Shown: positions 17,114-23,931 of the stretch, piece by piece
Layout: every line of letters starts with the position of its first letter
Numbering within the stretch: position 1 is the first letter of the stretch
Assembly (NCBI GenBank): GCA_029983575.1
Contig: JASBZE010000005.1
Location: 1 to 38,801 of the forward strand
Direction: 5' to 3'
Origin: Peptostreptococcaceae bacterium
GTDB lineage: Bacteria; Bacillota; Clostridia; Peptostreptococcales; Peptostreptococcaceae
DNA: 38,801 nucleotides
Program-made: the position numbers and the translations under genes
The notes under the pieces: generated by a model
Databases searched by the model: none
Seen by the model: only the letters and a program-made list of their open reading frames with translations
Told to the model about the DNA's origin: nothing

Positions 17114-18104
17114 TTAGCTCACCACCTTTTTTTCCGTACTTTTCTATTCTGTCGTAAAATAAATTGAAAAATCTATCTGAGTCAACTTCAGTAAATATTA
17201 TAGAATTTGGTTTTTTCTTGTAAAAATTTTGGCTATCTACGACTGACTGTCCTCTGGTAATGGAAGTTTCGCTAACCTCTGTAAAAGAATCAAATCCACT
17301 CAAAATACTATCATCTATTATGTGAGCTATTGCCAACGGATCATTTATTACACACCCAACTATATTTTCATATTCAAGATGAAAATCCATATAGAAATTC
17401 GTGATCTTTTCGATAAATCTACCTAATTTATTATTTTTCTTTTTAATTATTTCAACCTTATCTTCTGTCAAAACAATCTTTCTAGTTACGTCGAGACCGA
17501 CCATTTCCACTTTTACTGGACTGTTGTGATAGACGTAATTTGCAGCCTCAGGATCGACCCAGTAATTGAATTCAGCCACTGGGGATGTATTCCCATGAAC
17601 CCTAAAACAACCACCCATTGAAACTATCCTATGTACATTTTCAAAACAGTTAGGATCCTCCTTAAGTGCGAGTGCTAGGTTTGTCATAGGTCCTATGGTG
17701 ACGAGTATCACATTTTTGTTATTATCGATCTTATCTCTGAAATATTTTACCAATTTCTTAGATATATTTTCTTCGCTCTTTATGAAATCCTTCTTAATAT
17801 GACCATATTCTTCGTCAAATTCTTTACTGATATTTCCAAAACCATCATCCGCATGCGTTTCATCTGCAATTATTAGATCTTTTACTAGCGGTTTTGAAGA
17901 ACCAGAAAATAATTCGATGTCATTTTCTTTAAGAAGTTTGAAAACTCTCTTGGTATTGTAGTATGCATTTTCTACAGTAGTGTTACCAGCAACTACACTA
18001 ACCCCCAAAAGATTGATGTCTTCTGAAATAATCGACAGCATAAGAGCAAGGGAATCATCAATTCCCGTATCACAATCGATTATTATGTTTTTTTGTTCTT
18101 TCAT
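17106..18104 (-). CDS. queK: IunH-family nucleoside hydrolase, probable queuosine hydrolase QueK
   Basis: The enzyme belongs to the inosine-uridine nucleoside hydrolase family, which splits the N-glycosidic bond using a tightly bound Ca2+. The N-terminal motif DCDTGIDD supplies Asp10, Asp12, Asp16 and Asp17. VSMGGCFRVHGN and AEFNYWVDPEAA (residues about 161-188) are the ribose-binding block. The usual HDPLA near the C-terminus reads NDPLA (Asn254-Asp255), which suggests a changed substrate. The protein has 332 residues and the start follows GAGGAGG. It is the first gene behind a preQ1-I riboswitch and overlaps an ECF S component. That context fits QueK, the hydrolase that releases queuine from queuosine; the exact substrate is inferred. 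Confidence 0.82.
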   Translation of the reverse strand: MKEQKNIIIDCDTGIDDSLALMLSIISEDINLLGVSVVAGNTTVENAYYNTKRVFKLLKENDIELFSGSSKPLVKDLIIADETHADDGFGNISKEFDEEYGHIKKDFIKSEENISKKLVKYFRDKIDNNKNVILVTIGPMTNLALALKEDPNCFENVHRIVSMGGCFRVHGNTSPVAEFNYWVDPEAANYVYHNSPVKVEMVGLDVTRKIVLTEDKVEIIKKKNNKLGRFIEKITNFYMDFHLEYENIVGCVINDPLAIAHIIDDSILSGFDSFTEVSETSITRGQSVVDSQNFYKKKPNSIIFTEVDSDRFFNLFYDRIEKYGKKGGELNE

Positions 18105-18158
18105 TTAAATACCTCCTCTATTATAAAGGAGAACTATGCATTATGCATCTATGTTGCC
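18105..18158 (-). promoter_or_regulatory. Expression platform of the preQ1 riboswitch
   Basis: Competing hairpins follow the aptamer. CTATG-GCAA-CATAG (written 5'-3' on the minus strand, 18162-18149) competes with AACTATG (18164-18158) pairing to CATAGTT (18138-18132). Next, CTCCT can pair with AGGAG of the ribosome binding site around a 10-base spacer. No U-run terminator is visible, so control is probably at translation initiation. The mechanism is inferred. Confidence 0.5.
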
Positions 18159-18191
18159 ATAGTTTTTTATCCCTGGAGTTCTCGAACAGGT
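18159..18191 (-). ncRNA. preQ1-I riboswitch aptamer
   Basis: On the minus strand a short stem (CCTG/CAGG) encloses the loop TTCGAGAACTC. The A-rich tail ATAAAAAACTA follows immediately. This is the class I preQ1 layout: loop UUCnAG..AC, stem, then AUAAAAAACUA forming the pseudoknot, as in the Bacillus queC leader. It sits about 55 bases before the nucleoside hydrolase start, in the leader of the salvage operon. Binding of preQ1 should lock the tail and change the downstream hairpins. Confidence 0.85.
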
Positions 18192-18198
18192 CCCACAA

Positions 18199-18279
18199 TA
18201 CTTATTTTTAGCGCCTTTAGCGCAGTATGCAGATTTAGACAAATAAATTACATAAGAAAGACCTTCACTAGGAAGGTCT
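18199..18279 (-). other. Two extra hairpins in the que leader, upstream of the aptamer
   Basis: First comes AGACCTTC/GAAGGTCT (18259-18279), an 8-bp stem with a 5-base loop. Then ATACT/AGTAT encloses GCGC-TAAAG-GCGC. Neither belongs to the preQ1-I aptamer. The first could be a weak early terminator, but its U-run is poor. Confidence 0.4.
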
Positions 18280-18313
18280 ATTCTGCAACAATAATAACTC
18301 TATCTCACTAAGA

Positions 18314-18343
18314 ATTATACCATAAAATATTTATCTTATGCAA
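18314..18343 (-). promoter_or_regulatory. Promoter of the queK-queT-queL operon
   Basis: TTGCAT (18338-18343) and TATAAT (18314-18319) on the minus strand are 18 bases apart. Transcription would begin near 18307, giving a leader of about 200 bases that carries the riboswitch. Confidence 0.7.
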
Positions 18344-18353
18344 GATATACGTA

Positions 18354-20078
18354 TTATTTAGTTTGTATTGGTTCTTCTACTTTTTTACCTATGAACCTAG
18401 TTATTATAGCAATTGCCACAACACCTATTGGTAGGATGATGTAAAATGGAAGTCCCATTCCAGCTGGTATATACCCGAATACAATTGTAATACCGGCTAT
18501 AAATAAAGCATATGGCATTTGAGTCTTTACGTGGTCAATGTGATTACATCCAGCACCCATTGATGAGAGAATCGTAGTATCTGATATTGGGGAACAGTGG
18601 TCTCCGAATATCGCACCAGTGAGTACGGCTGAAGTAGCTACCACTATGTATGACATGTCTGGGTTTATTGAATGAGCTAGTGGAATTGCTAGAGGCATCA
18701 ATATTCCCATTGTTCCATAAGCGGTTCCTGTTGAGAAAGAAATTATCGCACCAAGTACAAATATCAAACTTGGTAATAAGAATGGAGGAAGGGTATTTGA
18801 TAGATACTTGATCATGAACTTCGCTGTACCTACCTCCTTGATTACAGAACTCAATGACCATGCCAATATTAGTATAACACCTGTTATTACCAAGGTCTTC
18901 ATTCCATCTATCCATATTTCAATAGACTGGGATACTGTAAATATCTTCTTAAAGTACGCCATCGCTATAGCTACTATCGATGCAAATAGTGCTGATTGGA
19001 AAAGAGCTGTAGATGCATCAGAAGCACTAAAACACTCTTTTATGGCCATTAATCCAAATGGATGAGAGTTTAGAAGATTGATTAGCTCTTTGTTGTCTCC
19101 ACCCATTATAGAAGAGTATCCGCTGTAATAAAAAGCTACTAGAGCTGAAATTATGAGAGTTCCTATTGGTATTATAGCATTCCATATGCTAAGCTCAACA
19201 CCTTCCATTGGAGCTAGGTCGTCTAATTCCTCAGCGAGTCTAATCTCCTCTTCAGTCTTGTTGTCAGACTTGTGGAAAGTATTATATTCAGCTTTTCTCA
19301 TAGAACCAAAATCTCTTGCTAGTACTATTAATACGACGATAAATAGCAATATGAAAATATTATAGAACCTATATGGAATAGTATTTAAAAATACACCAAA
19401 GGCGTCTACATCTACGTGAATACTCTTGAATGCATCATTTATTAGACCTACCTCTAAGCCTATCCAAGTTGATATTATTGCTATACCGGCAATAGGGGCT
19501 GCTGTGGCGTCTATGATAAACGCAAGCTTCTCTCTTGATATTTTCATCTTATCAGCTACTGGTCTCATAATTGGTCCAACTATAAGTGAGTTTGCGTAGT
19601 CGTCAAAGAAAACCAACAAACCGAGTAACCAAGTTATAAATAATGCGCCCTTAGATGTTTTTGCCTTACTTGCTAGAGCTTCTGCTATTGCTTTTGCCCC
19701 ACCCATCTTAGCTACTAAATTTATAACACCACCTATTATCAATACCTGAAGAACTATACCGGCATTCCACGGGTCAGCTAAAGAGTTTAGAGCTCTCTGA
19801 ACTAAATCTAAAAATGCGAATACAAGTGCTTTAAGAGGGTTAGTTTCTAGTATGGCTAGCATGAAACTACCTGAAAATAATCCTAAAAATAATGAAATTA
19901 CTACGTTACGAGTGATAAATGCCAAAACTATGGCTAATAATGGCGGTAGAATAGTCCATACTCCAAATCTACCGGCATTTGCTTGCGCGATTTTATCTAT
20001 GTCTTCAGCAAAACTTGTAGCGGCCGTTAACATTAGACATGATGAAGTCAAAAGCGCAATTTGAAATTTTCTTTTCAT
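18354..20078 (-). CDS. lysW: NhaC-family transporter, probable lysine transporter LysW
   Basis: This 574-residue membrane protein of the NhaC Na+/H+ antiporter superfamily has an N-terminal signal-like segment followed by about 12 membrane spans. Family features include VFFDDYANSLIVGPIMRPVADK, FSTGTAYGTMGILMPLAIPL and IFGDHCSPISDTTILSSMGAGCNHIDHVKTQ. By family alone it would be called an antiporter. A complete lysine riboswitch in its leader instead points to lysine transport, as for the NhaC-type transporters named LysW in other Firmicutes. Lysine as substrate is therefore inferred from regulation. AAGGAGG precedes the start. It is transcribed alone; the XRE-cupin regulator upstream is in the same orientation. 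Confidence 0.85.
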   Translation of the reverse strand: MKRKFQIALLTSSCLMLTAATSFAEDIDKIAQANAGRFGVWTILPPLLAIVLAFITRNVVISLFLGLFSGSFMLAILETNPLKALVFAFLDLVQRALNSLADPWNAGIVLQVLIIGGVINLVAKMGGAKAIAEALASKAKTSKGALFITWLLGLLVFFDDYANSLIVGPIMRPVADKMKISREKLAFIIDATAAPIAGIAIISTWIGLEVGLINDAFKSIHVDVDAFGVFLNTIPYRFYNIFILLFIVVLIVLARDFGSMRKAEYNTFHKSDNKTEEEIRLAEELDDLAPMEGVELSIWNAIIPIGTLIISALVAFYYSGYSSIMGGDNKELINLLNSHPFGLMAIKECFSASDASTALFQSALFASIVAIAMAYFKKIFTVSQSIEIWIDGMKTLVITGVILILAWSLSSVIKEVGTAKFMIKYLSNTLPPFLLPSLIFVLGAIISFSTGTAYGTMGILMPLAIPLAHSINPDMSYIVVATSAVLTGAIFGDHCSPISDTTILSSMGAGCNHIDHVKTQMPYALFIAGITIVFGYIPAGMGLPFYIILPIGVVAIAIITRFIGKKVEEPIQTK

Positions 20079-20137
20079 CAGAAATACCTCCTTAAGTTTT
20101 TATTACAATAAATAGAATAAAAAGGTAATTAGGTATT

Positions 20138-20163
20138 AAAAAAGCCTTGATATCACTCAAGGC
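20138..20163 (-). terminator. Riboswitch-controlled terminator before lysW
   Basis: The stem GCCTTGA/TCAAGGC (20144-20150 with 20157-20163) with a 6-base loop is followed on the minus strand by TTTTTT. It is placed directly behind the lysine aptamer, so bound lysine should favour it and switch the transporter off. Confidence 0.9.
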
Positions 20164-20175
20164 ATGGTTAATCAA

Positions 20176-20345
20176 CCCTTAAATGATAGCCCAACACACA
20201 ATGTGACAGTTGCATACATATTTTGCATACACCCAGCTACAATATCCAGACACAGATAATGCACTTCGGCAATAAACCCTTTTTAACGTCCGATGTGTCC
20301 ATCTTTGATGACGAAATACTGATGTTTATCGCGCCTCTACCTTTT
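20176..20345 (-). ncRNA. Lysine riboswitch (L box)
   Basis: Read on the minus strand, the conserved lysine-aptamer blocks appear in order. They are AGAGGCGCGAT (20339-20329), CAGTA, AAGGG then TTGCCGAAG (core at 20270-20264), TAGCTGGG, GCAACTGTCA (20213-20204) and GGGCTATC (20192-20185). These match the arrangement of the Bacillus lysC leader. A terminator follows, so the element works by premature termination. It controls the NhaC-type transporter gene. Confidence 0.95.
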
Positions 20346-20364
20346 ATTCTTTTGTATGGTTTAT

Positions 20365-20393
20365 ATACTAACACATATATTTAAATTTTGCAA
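20365..20393 (-). promoter_or_regulatory. Probable promoter of lysW
   Basis: TTGCAA (20388-20393) and TAGTAT (20365-20370) on the minus strand, spaced by 17 bases, lie just upstream of the lysine aptamer. It overlaps the region downstream of the XRE-cupin gene. Confidence 0.55.
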
Positions 20394-20408
20394 GTGTTTT
20401 TTCAATTT

Positions 20409-20993
20409 TTATAAATCTAGGTTAAATTCCTTTTCTGAATATGGGTTTGGGCCACTAACAACCAGAAGTTTTACGATTTTTGATGTATAATTACTCCAAT
20501 TGTGAGCGTGTTTTTCGCTATTGTAGTGAGCACTATCCCCTGGAGAAAGGTCTACCCTCTCATTATCAACAAAAAGCGTCAATGTACCTTCTAACACGTA
20601 TACGAACTCTTCACCATGATGTACGTAGGTATGTATGTCCTCTTTCGAATTATTCGGAAGTATCTCAATTAATCTCGGAAGAAGTAATTTATCCTTTAAG
20701 TGACTTGAAAGATGATAATTTATAAATGCTCCGTTGATAACTTCAAATACCTCTTTTTCATATCTTCTAAGTACTATTTCATTTCTGTTGTTTGGTTTTA
20801 TAAAAAAGTAAGTAACATCAACATCTAATGTCTTGGCAATTTTTTCTAGAGAATCAGTGGCTACTGATGTTAGCCCCCTCTCTAATTGAGATAAAAATCC
20901 TGTAGAAAGATTCGTCTTCTCAGACATCTGTTTTAGAGTATATCCTCTTTGAATTCTTAGTTGTTTTATCTTCGTTCCAATCGTTTTATCCAC
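20409..20993 (-). CDS. XRE-family regulator with C-terminal cupin domain
   Basis: The N-terminal helix-turn-helix (about residues 8-60) includes IKQLRIQRGYTLKQMSEKTNLSTGFLSQLERG. A small beta-barrel cupin follows (about 118-185), with HTYVHHGEEFVYVLEGTLTLFVD and LSPGDSAHYNSEKHAHNWSNYTS as its two motifs. The total is 194 residues. Proteins of this build (PuuR/SinR-cupin type) bind a small ligand in the cupin and usually repress nearby amine or amino-acid genes. The start is GTG behind AGGAGG. It lies between the metQ terminator and the lysine-regulated transporter. An AGTTTACT direct repeat in its leader may be its own operator. Ligand and regulon are unknown. Confidence 0.9.
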   Translation of the reverse strand: MDKTIGTKIKQLRIQRGYTLKQMSEKTNLSTGFLSQLERGLTSVATDSLEKIAKTLDVDVTYFFIKPNNRNEIVLRRYEKEVFEVINGAFINYHLSSHLKDKLLLPRLIEILPNNSKEDIHTYVHHGEEFVYVLEGTLTLFVDNERVDLSPGDSAHYNSEKHAHNWSNYTSKIVKLLVVSGPNPYSEKEFNLDL

Positions 20994-21009
20994 TTTATTA
21001 GCCTCCTGT

Positions 21010-21038
21010 AGTTTACTTTTATAAATAATAAGTTTACT
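21010..21038. repeat. AGTTTACT direct repeat in the XRE-cupin leader
   Basis: AGTTTACT occurs at 21010-21017 and 21031-21038. The copies are exactly 21 bases apart, two DNA turns, between a TATAAT and the start codon of the regulator. This spacing suits two regulator dimers on one face of the helix, so I propose an autoregulatory operator. Confidence 0.4.
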
Positions 21039-21088
21039 ATTCTTTTAATTATACTATAATTTCATTATATTAACCATAACAATAAACA

Positions 21089-21120
21089 AAAACCCTAAAA
21101 TCAAGAGGGATTTTAGGGTT
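21089..21120 (-). terminator. Terminator of the metNIQ operon
   Basis: A perfect 12-bp stem, AACCCTAAAATC/GATTTTAGGGTT, with a 6-base loop is followed on the minus strand by TTTGTTT. It starts 7 bases after the metQ stop codon. Confidence 0.92.
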
Positions 21121-21127
21121 TTCTATG

Positions 21128-21955
21128 TTAGAAAGTAGGGATTATAGCACCTTTGTATTTTTCTTCTATGTATTTTTTCACTTCAGGAGAATTTACGGCT
21201 TTAGAAAGTGCTTTAATCTTATCAGTATCCTTATTATCCTCTCTTACAGCTATTATATTAGCGTATGGACTGTCCTTATCTTCAATGAATAGACTGTCTT
21301 TTAGTGGATTCAACTTAGCTTCAAGTGCAAAGTTTGAATTTATTACGCTAAGATCGACATCTTTCAAAGTAGTTGGTAGCTGAGGGGCATCCATTTCTTT
21401 GATATTAAGATTCTTAGAGTTTTCTGTTATATCGTTAACTGTAGGTAACTCAACGTCTTTAGCTTTTATAAGTCCAGCTTTTTCAAGAAGTTTTATTGCC
21501 CTTGCACCATTTGTTGGATCATTAGGAATAGTTACAGTAGCTCCATCTTTTACATCTTTGATATCTTTTATCTTTTCGGAATAGATAGCCATTGGCTCTA
21601 TATGTACCTTAGAAGTGTATGTTAACTTATATCCCTTAGCCTTAACAGTTTCTTCAAGATATGGTATGTGTTGGAAATAGTTAGCATCTAAAGATCCTTC
21701 GTTAAGCCCTTCATTTGGTAGAACGTAGTCGTTAAAAATTTTAACGTCAAGCTTGTAACCTTCCTTTTCAAGAAGTGGTTTTACAGCTTCTTGAAGTATT
21801 TCAGCATGAGGGTTTGGAGTAGCTCCAACTACAATTGTCTTATCATCACCAGCGGATTTCTTTTCTTCATTTCCTCCGCCTTTTTGACCGCATGCAACGA
21901 GTCCTAGAGTTAAAACACCTATAAGTACACCAGTTAATAATTTTTTTGCCTTCAT
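21128..21955 (-). CDS. metQ: Methionine-binding lipoprotein of the MetNIQ transporter
   Basis: This is the extracellular lipid-anchored receptor that delivers methionine to the MetNI importer. The signal peptide ends in the lipobox LVAC with lipidated Cys22, followed by a short Gly/Lys/Glu linker. The mature part has the NLPA family pattern: VVGATPNPHAEILQ, FNDYVLPNEGLNEGSLDANYFQHIPYL, VTIPNDPTNGARAIKLLEKAGLI, and the C-terminal KYKGAIIPTF. The total of 275 residues is usual. It lies 15 bases behind metI and is followed by a strong terminator. Methionine rather than another amino acid is supported by the SAM-I riboswitch that leads the operon. Confidence 0.95.
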   Translation of the reverse strand: MKAKKLLTGVLIGVLTLGLVACGQKGGGNEEKKSAGDDKTIVVGATPNPHAEILQEAVKPLLEKEGYKLDVKIFNDYVLPNEGLNEGSLDANYFQHIPYLEETVKAKGYKLTYTSKVHIEPMAIYSEKIKDIKDVKDGATVTIPNDPTNGARAIKLLEKAGLIKAKDVELPTVNDITENSKNLNIKEMDAPQLPTTLKDVDLSVINSNFALEAKLNPLKDSLFIEDKDSPYANIIAVREDNKDTDKIKALSKAVNSPEVKKYIEEKYKGAIIPTF

Positions 21956-21970
21956 AATTATACCTCCGTT

Positions 21971-22624
21971 TTATTTTAATTTTTTATATAGTAAATTACC
22001 TACAGATTGAATTACCTGAACGATCACAATCAAGGCAACTACAGTATACAACATAACATTACCGTCAAACTTTTGGTAACCGTACAGTAAAGCCACATTA
22101 CCAAGTCCTCCAGCTCCAACGGCACCAGCCATAGCAGTGTAACCGAGGATAGATATTACAGAAAGAGTTATTCCAGAAACTATTGTAGGAACTGCCTCTT
22201 TTAATAGTACTTTATATATTATTTGCCAGTTAGTCGCTCCAAATGATTGAGCTGCTTCGATAAGTCCTTTGTCTACATCATTTAGGGCTGACTCTATAAG
22301 CCTAGCTATAAATGGCGCTGCTCCAATAGTTATACTAACCATAGCTGCTTCTTCTCCTATGCTAGTCCCTACTAAAAATCTAGTAAAAGGTATTATCGCA
22401 ACTATCAGTATGATAAATGGAAAAGACCTAATCGTATTTACGATAAAATCAAGGATGGAATAAACCATTTTATTTGGTTTTAGTCCTTCTTCATTAGTTA
22501 AAACTAAGACTATAGCTATAATAAACCCTATAATCGTTGCTAATATAGTAGGTACGGCAATCATATACAATGTTTTTAACAGAGCATCCAAAAATAGCGT
22601 GCTCATAAATTGACTAAAACTCAT
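21971..22624 (-). CDS. metI: Methionine ABC transporter permease
   Basis: This is the membrane-spanning subunit of the MetNIQ importer. The 217 residues contain five hydrophobic segments. The permease coupling motif EAAQSFGATNWQIIYKVLLKEAVP (about 140-163) docks on the ATPase, and GAVGAGGLGNVALLYGYQKF is the family C-terminal signature. Its start overlaps the end of metN by 11 bases, consistent with coupled translation of ATPase and permease. Confidence 0.95.
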   Translation of the reverse strand: MSFSQFMSTLFLDALLKTLYMIAVPTILATIIGFIIAIVLVLTNEEGLKPNKMVYSILDFIVNTIRSFPFIILIVAIIPFTRFLVGTSIGEEAAMVSITIGAAPFIARLIESALNDVDKGLIEAAQSFGATNWQIIYKVLLKEAVPTIVSGITLSVISILGYTAMAGAVGAGGLGNVALLYGYQKFDGNVMLYTVVALIVIVQVIQSVGNLLYKKLK

Positions 22625-23582
22625 TTTCTAAATCCTCCCACATTACTCCAGATTCTTCAAGGAAATCCTTGACTATTTTCTCCTTAGATGGATCTATATT
22701 TATTACAAGGGACCCGAGAATCTCATCTTTGAACTTCTCAAGCTTTCCAAAAACTATGCTGACATCTATATCGAATTTTCTAGCCATAGTAGTTATGATA
22801 GCATCATTTGACTTATCTGATGGAAACATGATTTTAAGGTTATATCCATCAGGTAAGACGATTGATTCCTCTCCAAGAAGCTTTCTTAAAACTTCGGAGT
22901 TTCTTAAAAATATCTCTTCTGTATCTCCCATTTCAAGGATTTGTCCACCTTCCATTATAGCGACCCTTGAACATATCTGTTTAATTACTTCCATTTGATG
23001 AGTCACCATTACAATTGTAATGTTAAATTTCTCATTTATATCTTTTAGAAGATTTAGTATTGATTTTGTAGTATTTGGATCGAGAGCTGAAGTGGCTTCA
23101 TCACAGAGTAGAACCTTTGGATTCATTGTTAAAGCACGAGCTATAGCTACCCTTTGTTTTTGACCACCACTTAAATTTCTTGGTTTCTGATCTCTCTTAT
23201 CGCTAATGCCCACTACTTCCATAAGCTCTTCTACCCTCTTTTTAATTTCAGATTTTGAAATTCCAAAACATTCCATTGGAAGTGCTATATTTTCAAAAAC
23301 TGTTCTTCTCTCCAAAAGTGAGAAATGCTGAAATATCATTCCCAAATCTTTTCTCAACAATCTTAAATCTCCTTGATTCATCGTTGAGACTTCTTTTGAG
23401 TCAACAGTTAGCCTTCCTTCTTGGTATTTTTCTAATCCGTTAATGCATCTCAGAACGGTAGATTTCCCTGCTCCACTGTGGCCTATTATTCCAAAAATCT
23501 CGCCATCATTTATTTTAATGCTTATGTCATCAAGCACTTTGTTAGTACCGTAGTACTTACCTAAACCAGTAATCTCAATCAT
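22614..23582 (-). CDS. metN: Methionine ABC transporter ATP-binding protein
   Basis: This is the ATPase that powers methionine import. The Walker A loop is GHSGAGKST (about residue 36), followed by the Q-loop in MIFQHFSLL, the ABC signature LSGGQKQRVAIARAL, Walker B VLLCDEATSALDP, and the switch His in VTHQM. A C-terminal extension of about 75 residues (from roughly 245) is the NIL/ACT-like domain that senses internal methionine and shuts the transporter off. The length of 322 residues is slightly shorter than the ~340 typical of the family. It is first in the operon, directly behind a SAM-I riboswitch. Confidence 0.96.
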   Translation of the reverse strand: MIEITGLGKYYGTNKVLDDISIKINDGEIFGIIGHSGAGKSTVLRCINGLEKYQEGRLTVDSKEVSTMNQGDLRLLRKDLGMIFQHFSLLERRTVFENIALPMECFGISKSEIKKRVEELMEVVGISDKRDQKPRNLSGGQKQRVAIARALTMNPKVLLCDEATSALDPNTTKSILNLLKDINEKFNITIVMVTHQMEVIKQICSRVAIMEGGQILEMGDTEEIFLRNSEVLRKLLGEESIVLPDGYNLKIMFPSDKSNDAIITTMARKFDIDVSIVFGKLEKFKDEILGSLVINIDPSKEKIVKDFLEESGVMWEDLENEF

Positions 23583-23631
23583 TTATTATTTCCTTTCCAC
23601 ATTGTAAAAAAATAATTTGCTTATATAAAAT

Positions 23632-23658
23632 AAAAAAAGTCCAAGTATAAACTTGAAC
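23632..23658 (-). terminator. Riboswitch terminator before metN
   Basis: GTTCAAGT-TTAT-ACTTGGAC, read on the minus strand, forms an 8-bp stem with one G-U pair and is followed by TTTTTTTATTTT. It is the off-state terminator of the SAM-I riboswitch. Confidence 0.9.
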
Positions 23659-23766
23659 ACAACTAAACTCATCTCTCAGTCTATACTGCAGGAATTAGCA
23701 CCAATGTAAATTAATACTGGTTGCCGGGCTTCATTGGGCCTGTCCCTCCGCCTCTCTTGATAAGAA
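23659..23766 (-). ncRNA. SAM-I riboswitch (S box)
   Basis: On the minus strand the S-box blocks occur in order. CTTATCAAGAGAGGCGGAGG (from 23764) is followed by GACAGGCCCAATGAAGCCCG, then GCAACC, GGTGCTAATTCCTGCAG and ACTGAGAGATGAG. CTTATC pairs with GATGAG to close P1. A terminator follows. High SAM should stop transcription of metNIQ, which fits a methionine importer. Confidence 0.97.
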
Positions 23767-23784
23767 ATATTAACTTTAATCATT

Positions 23785-23813
23785 ATTCTATACTCTAAAT
23801 TTGACTTTGTCAA
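23785..23813 (-). promoter_or_regulatory. Promoter of the SAM-I/metNIQ operon
   Basis: Consensus TTGACA (23808-23813) and TAGAAT (23785-23790) on the minus strand are 17 bases apart, ending about 20 bases before the S box. Confidence 0.75.
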
Positions 23814-23875
23814 TACTAATCTGAAAAATAAATTTATTTTTATTATTTTTTGTAAAATTTACTATTTAGTATTGA
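23810..23875. repeat. Inverted repeat joining two divergent promoters
   Basis: TCAATACTAA (23810-23819) and TTAGTATTGA (23866-23875) are perfect 10-bp arms, each overlapping the -35 box of one of the divergent metNIQ and DUF3793 promoters. Between them is a perfect 18-bp palindrome, AAAAATAAATTTATTTTT (23824-23841). A shared operator is possible. The arms may be similar only because both contain a -35 box. Confidence 0.45.
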
Positions 23876-23900
23876 TAAATAATCTTAATCATATTATAAT
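23872..23900 (+). promoter_or_regulatory. Promoter of the DUF3793 gene
   Basis: TTGATA (23872-23877) and TATAAT (23895-23900) on the plus strand are 17 bases apart, about 30 bases before the start codon. They face away from the metNIQ promoter. Confidence 0.75.
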
Positions 23901-23931
23901 ATCAATTAAGTAATAATATTAGGAGGTCGTT

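Noticed and set aside
18105..18310. T-box or tRNA-like element in the que leader, because of the GGGACC and GTTCGAGAAC strings.
   Set aside because: No T-box bulge sequence, specifier loop or tRNA cloverleaf; the preQ1-I pattern explains the conserved core.
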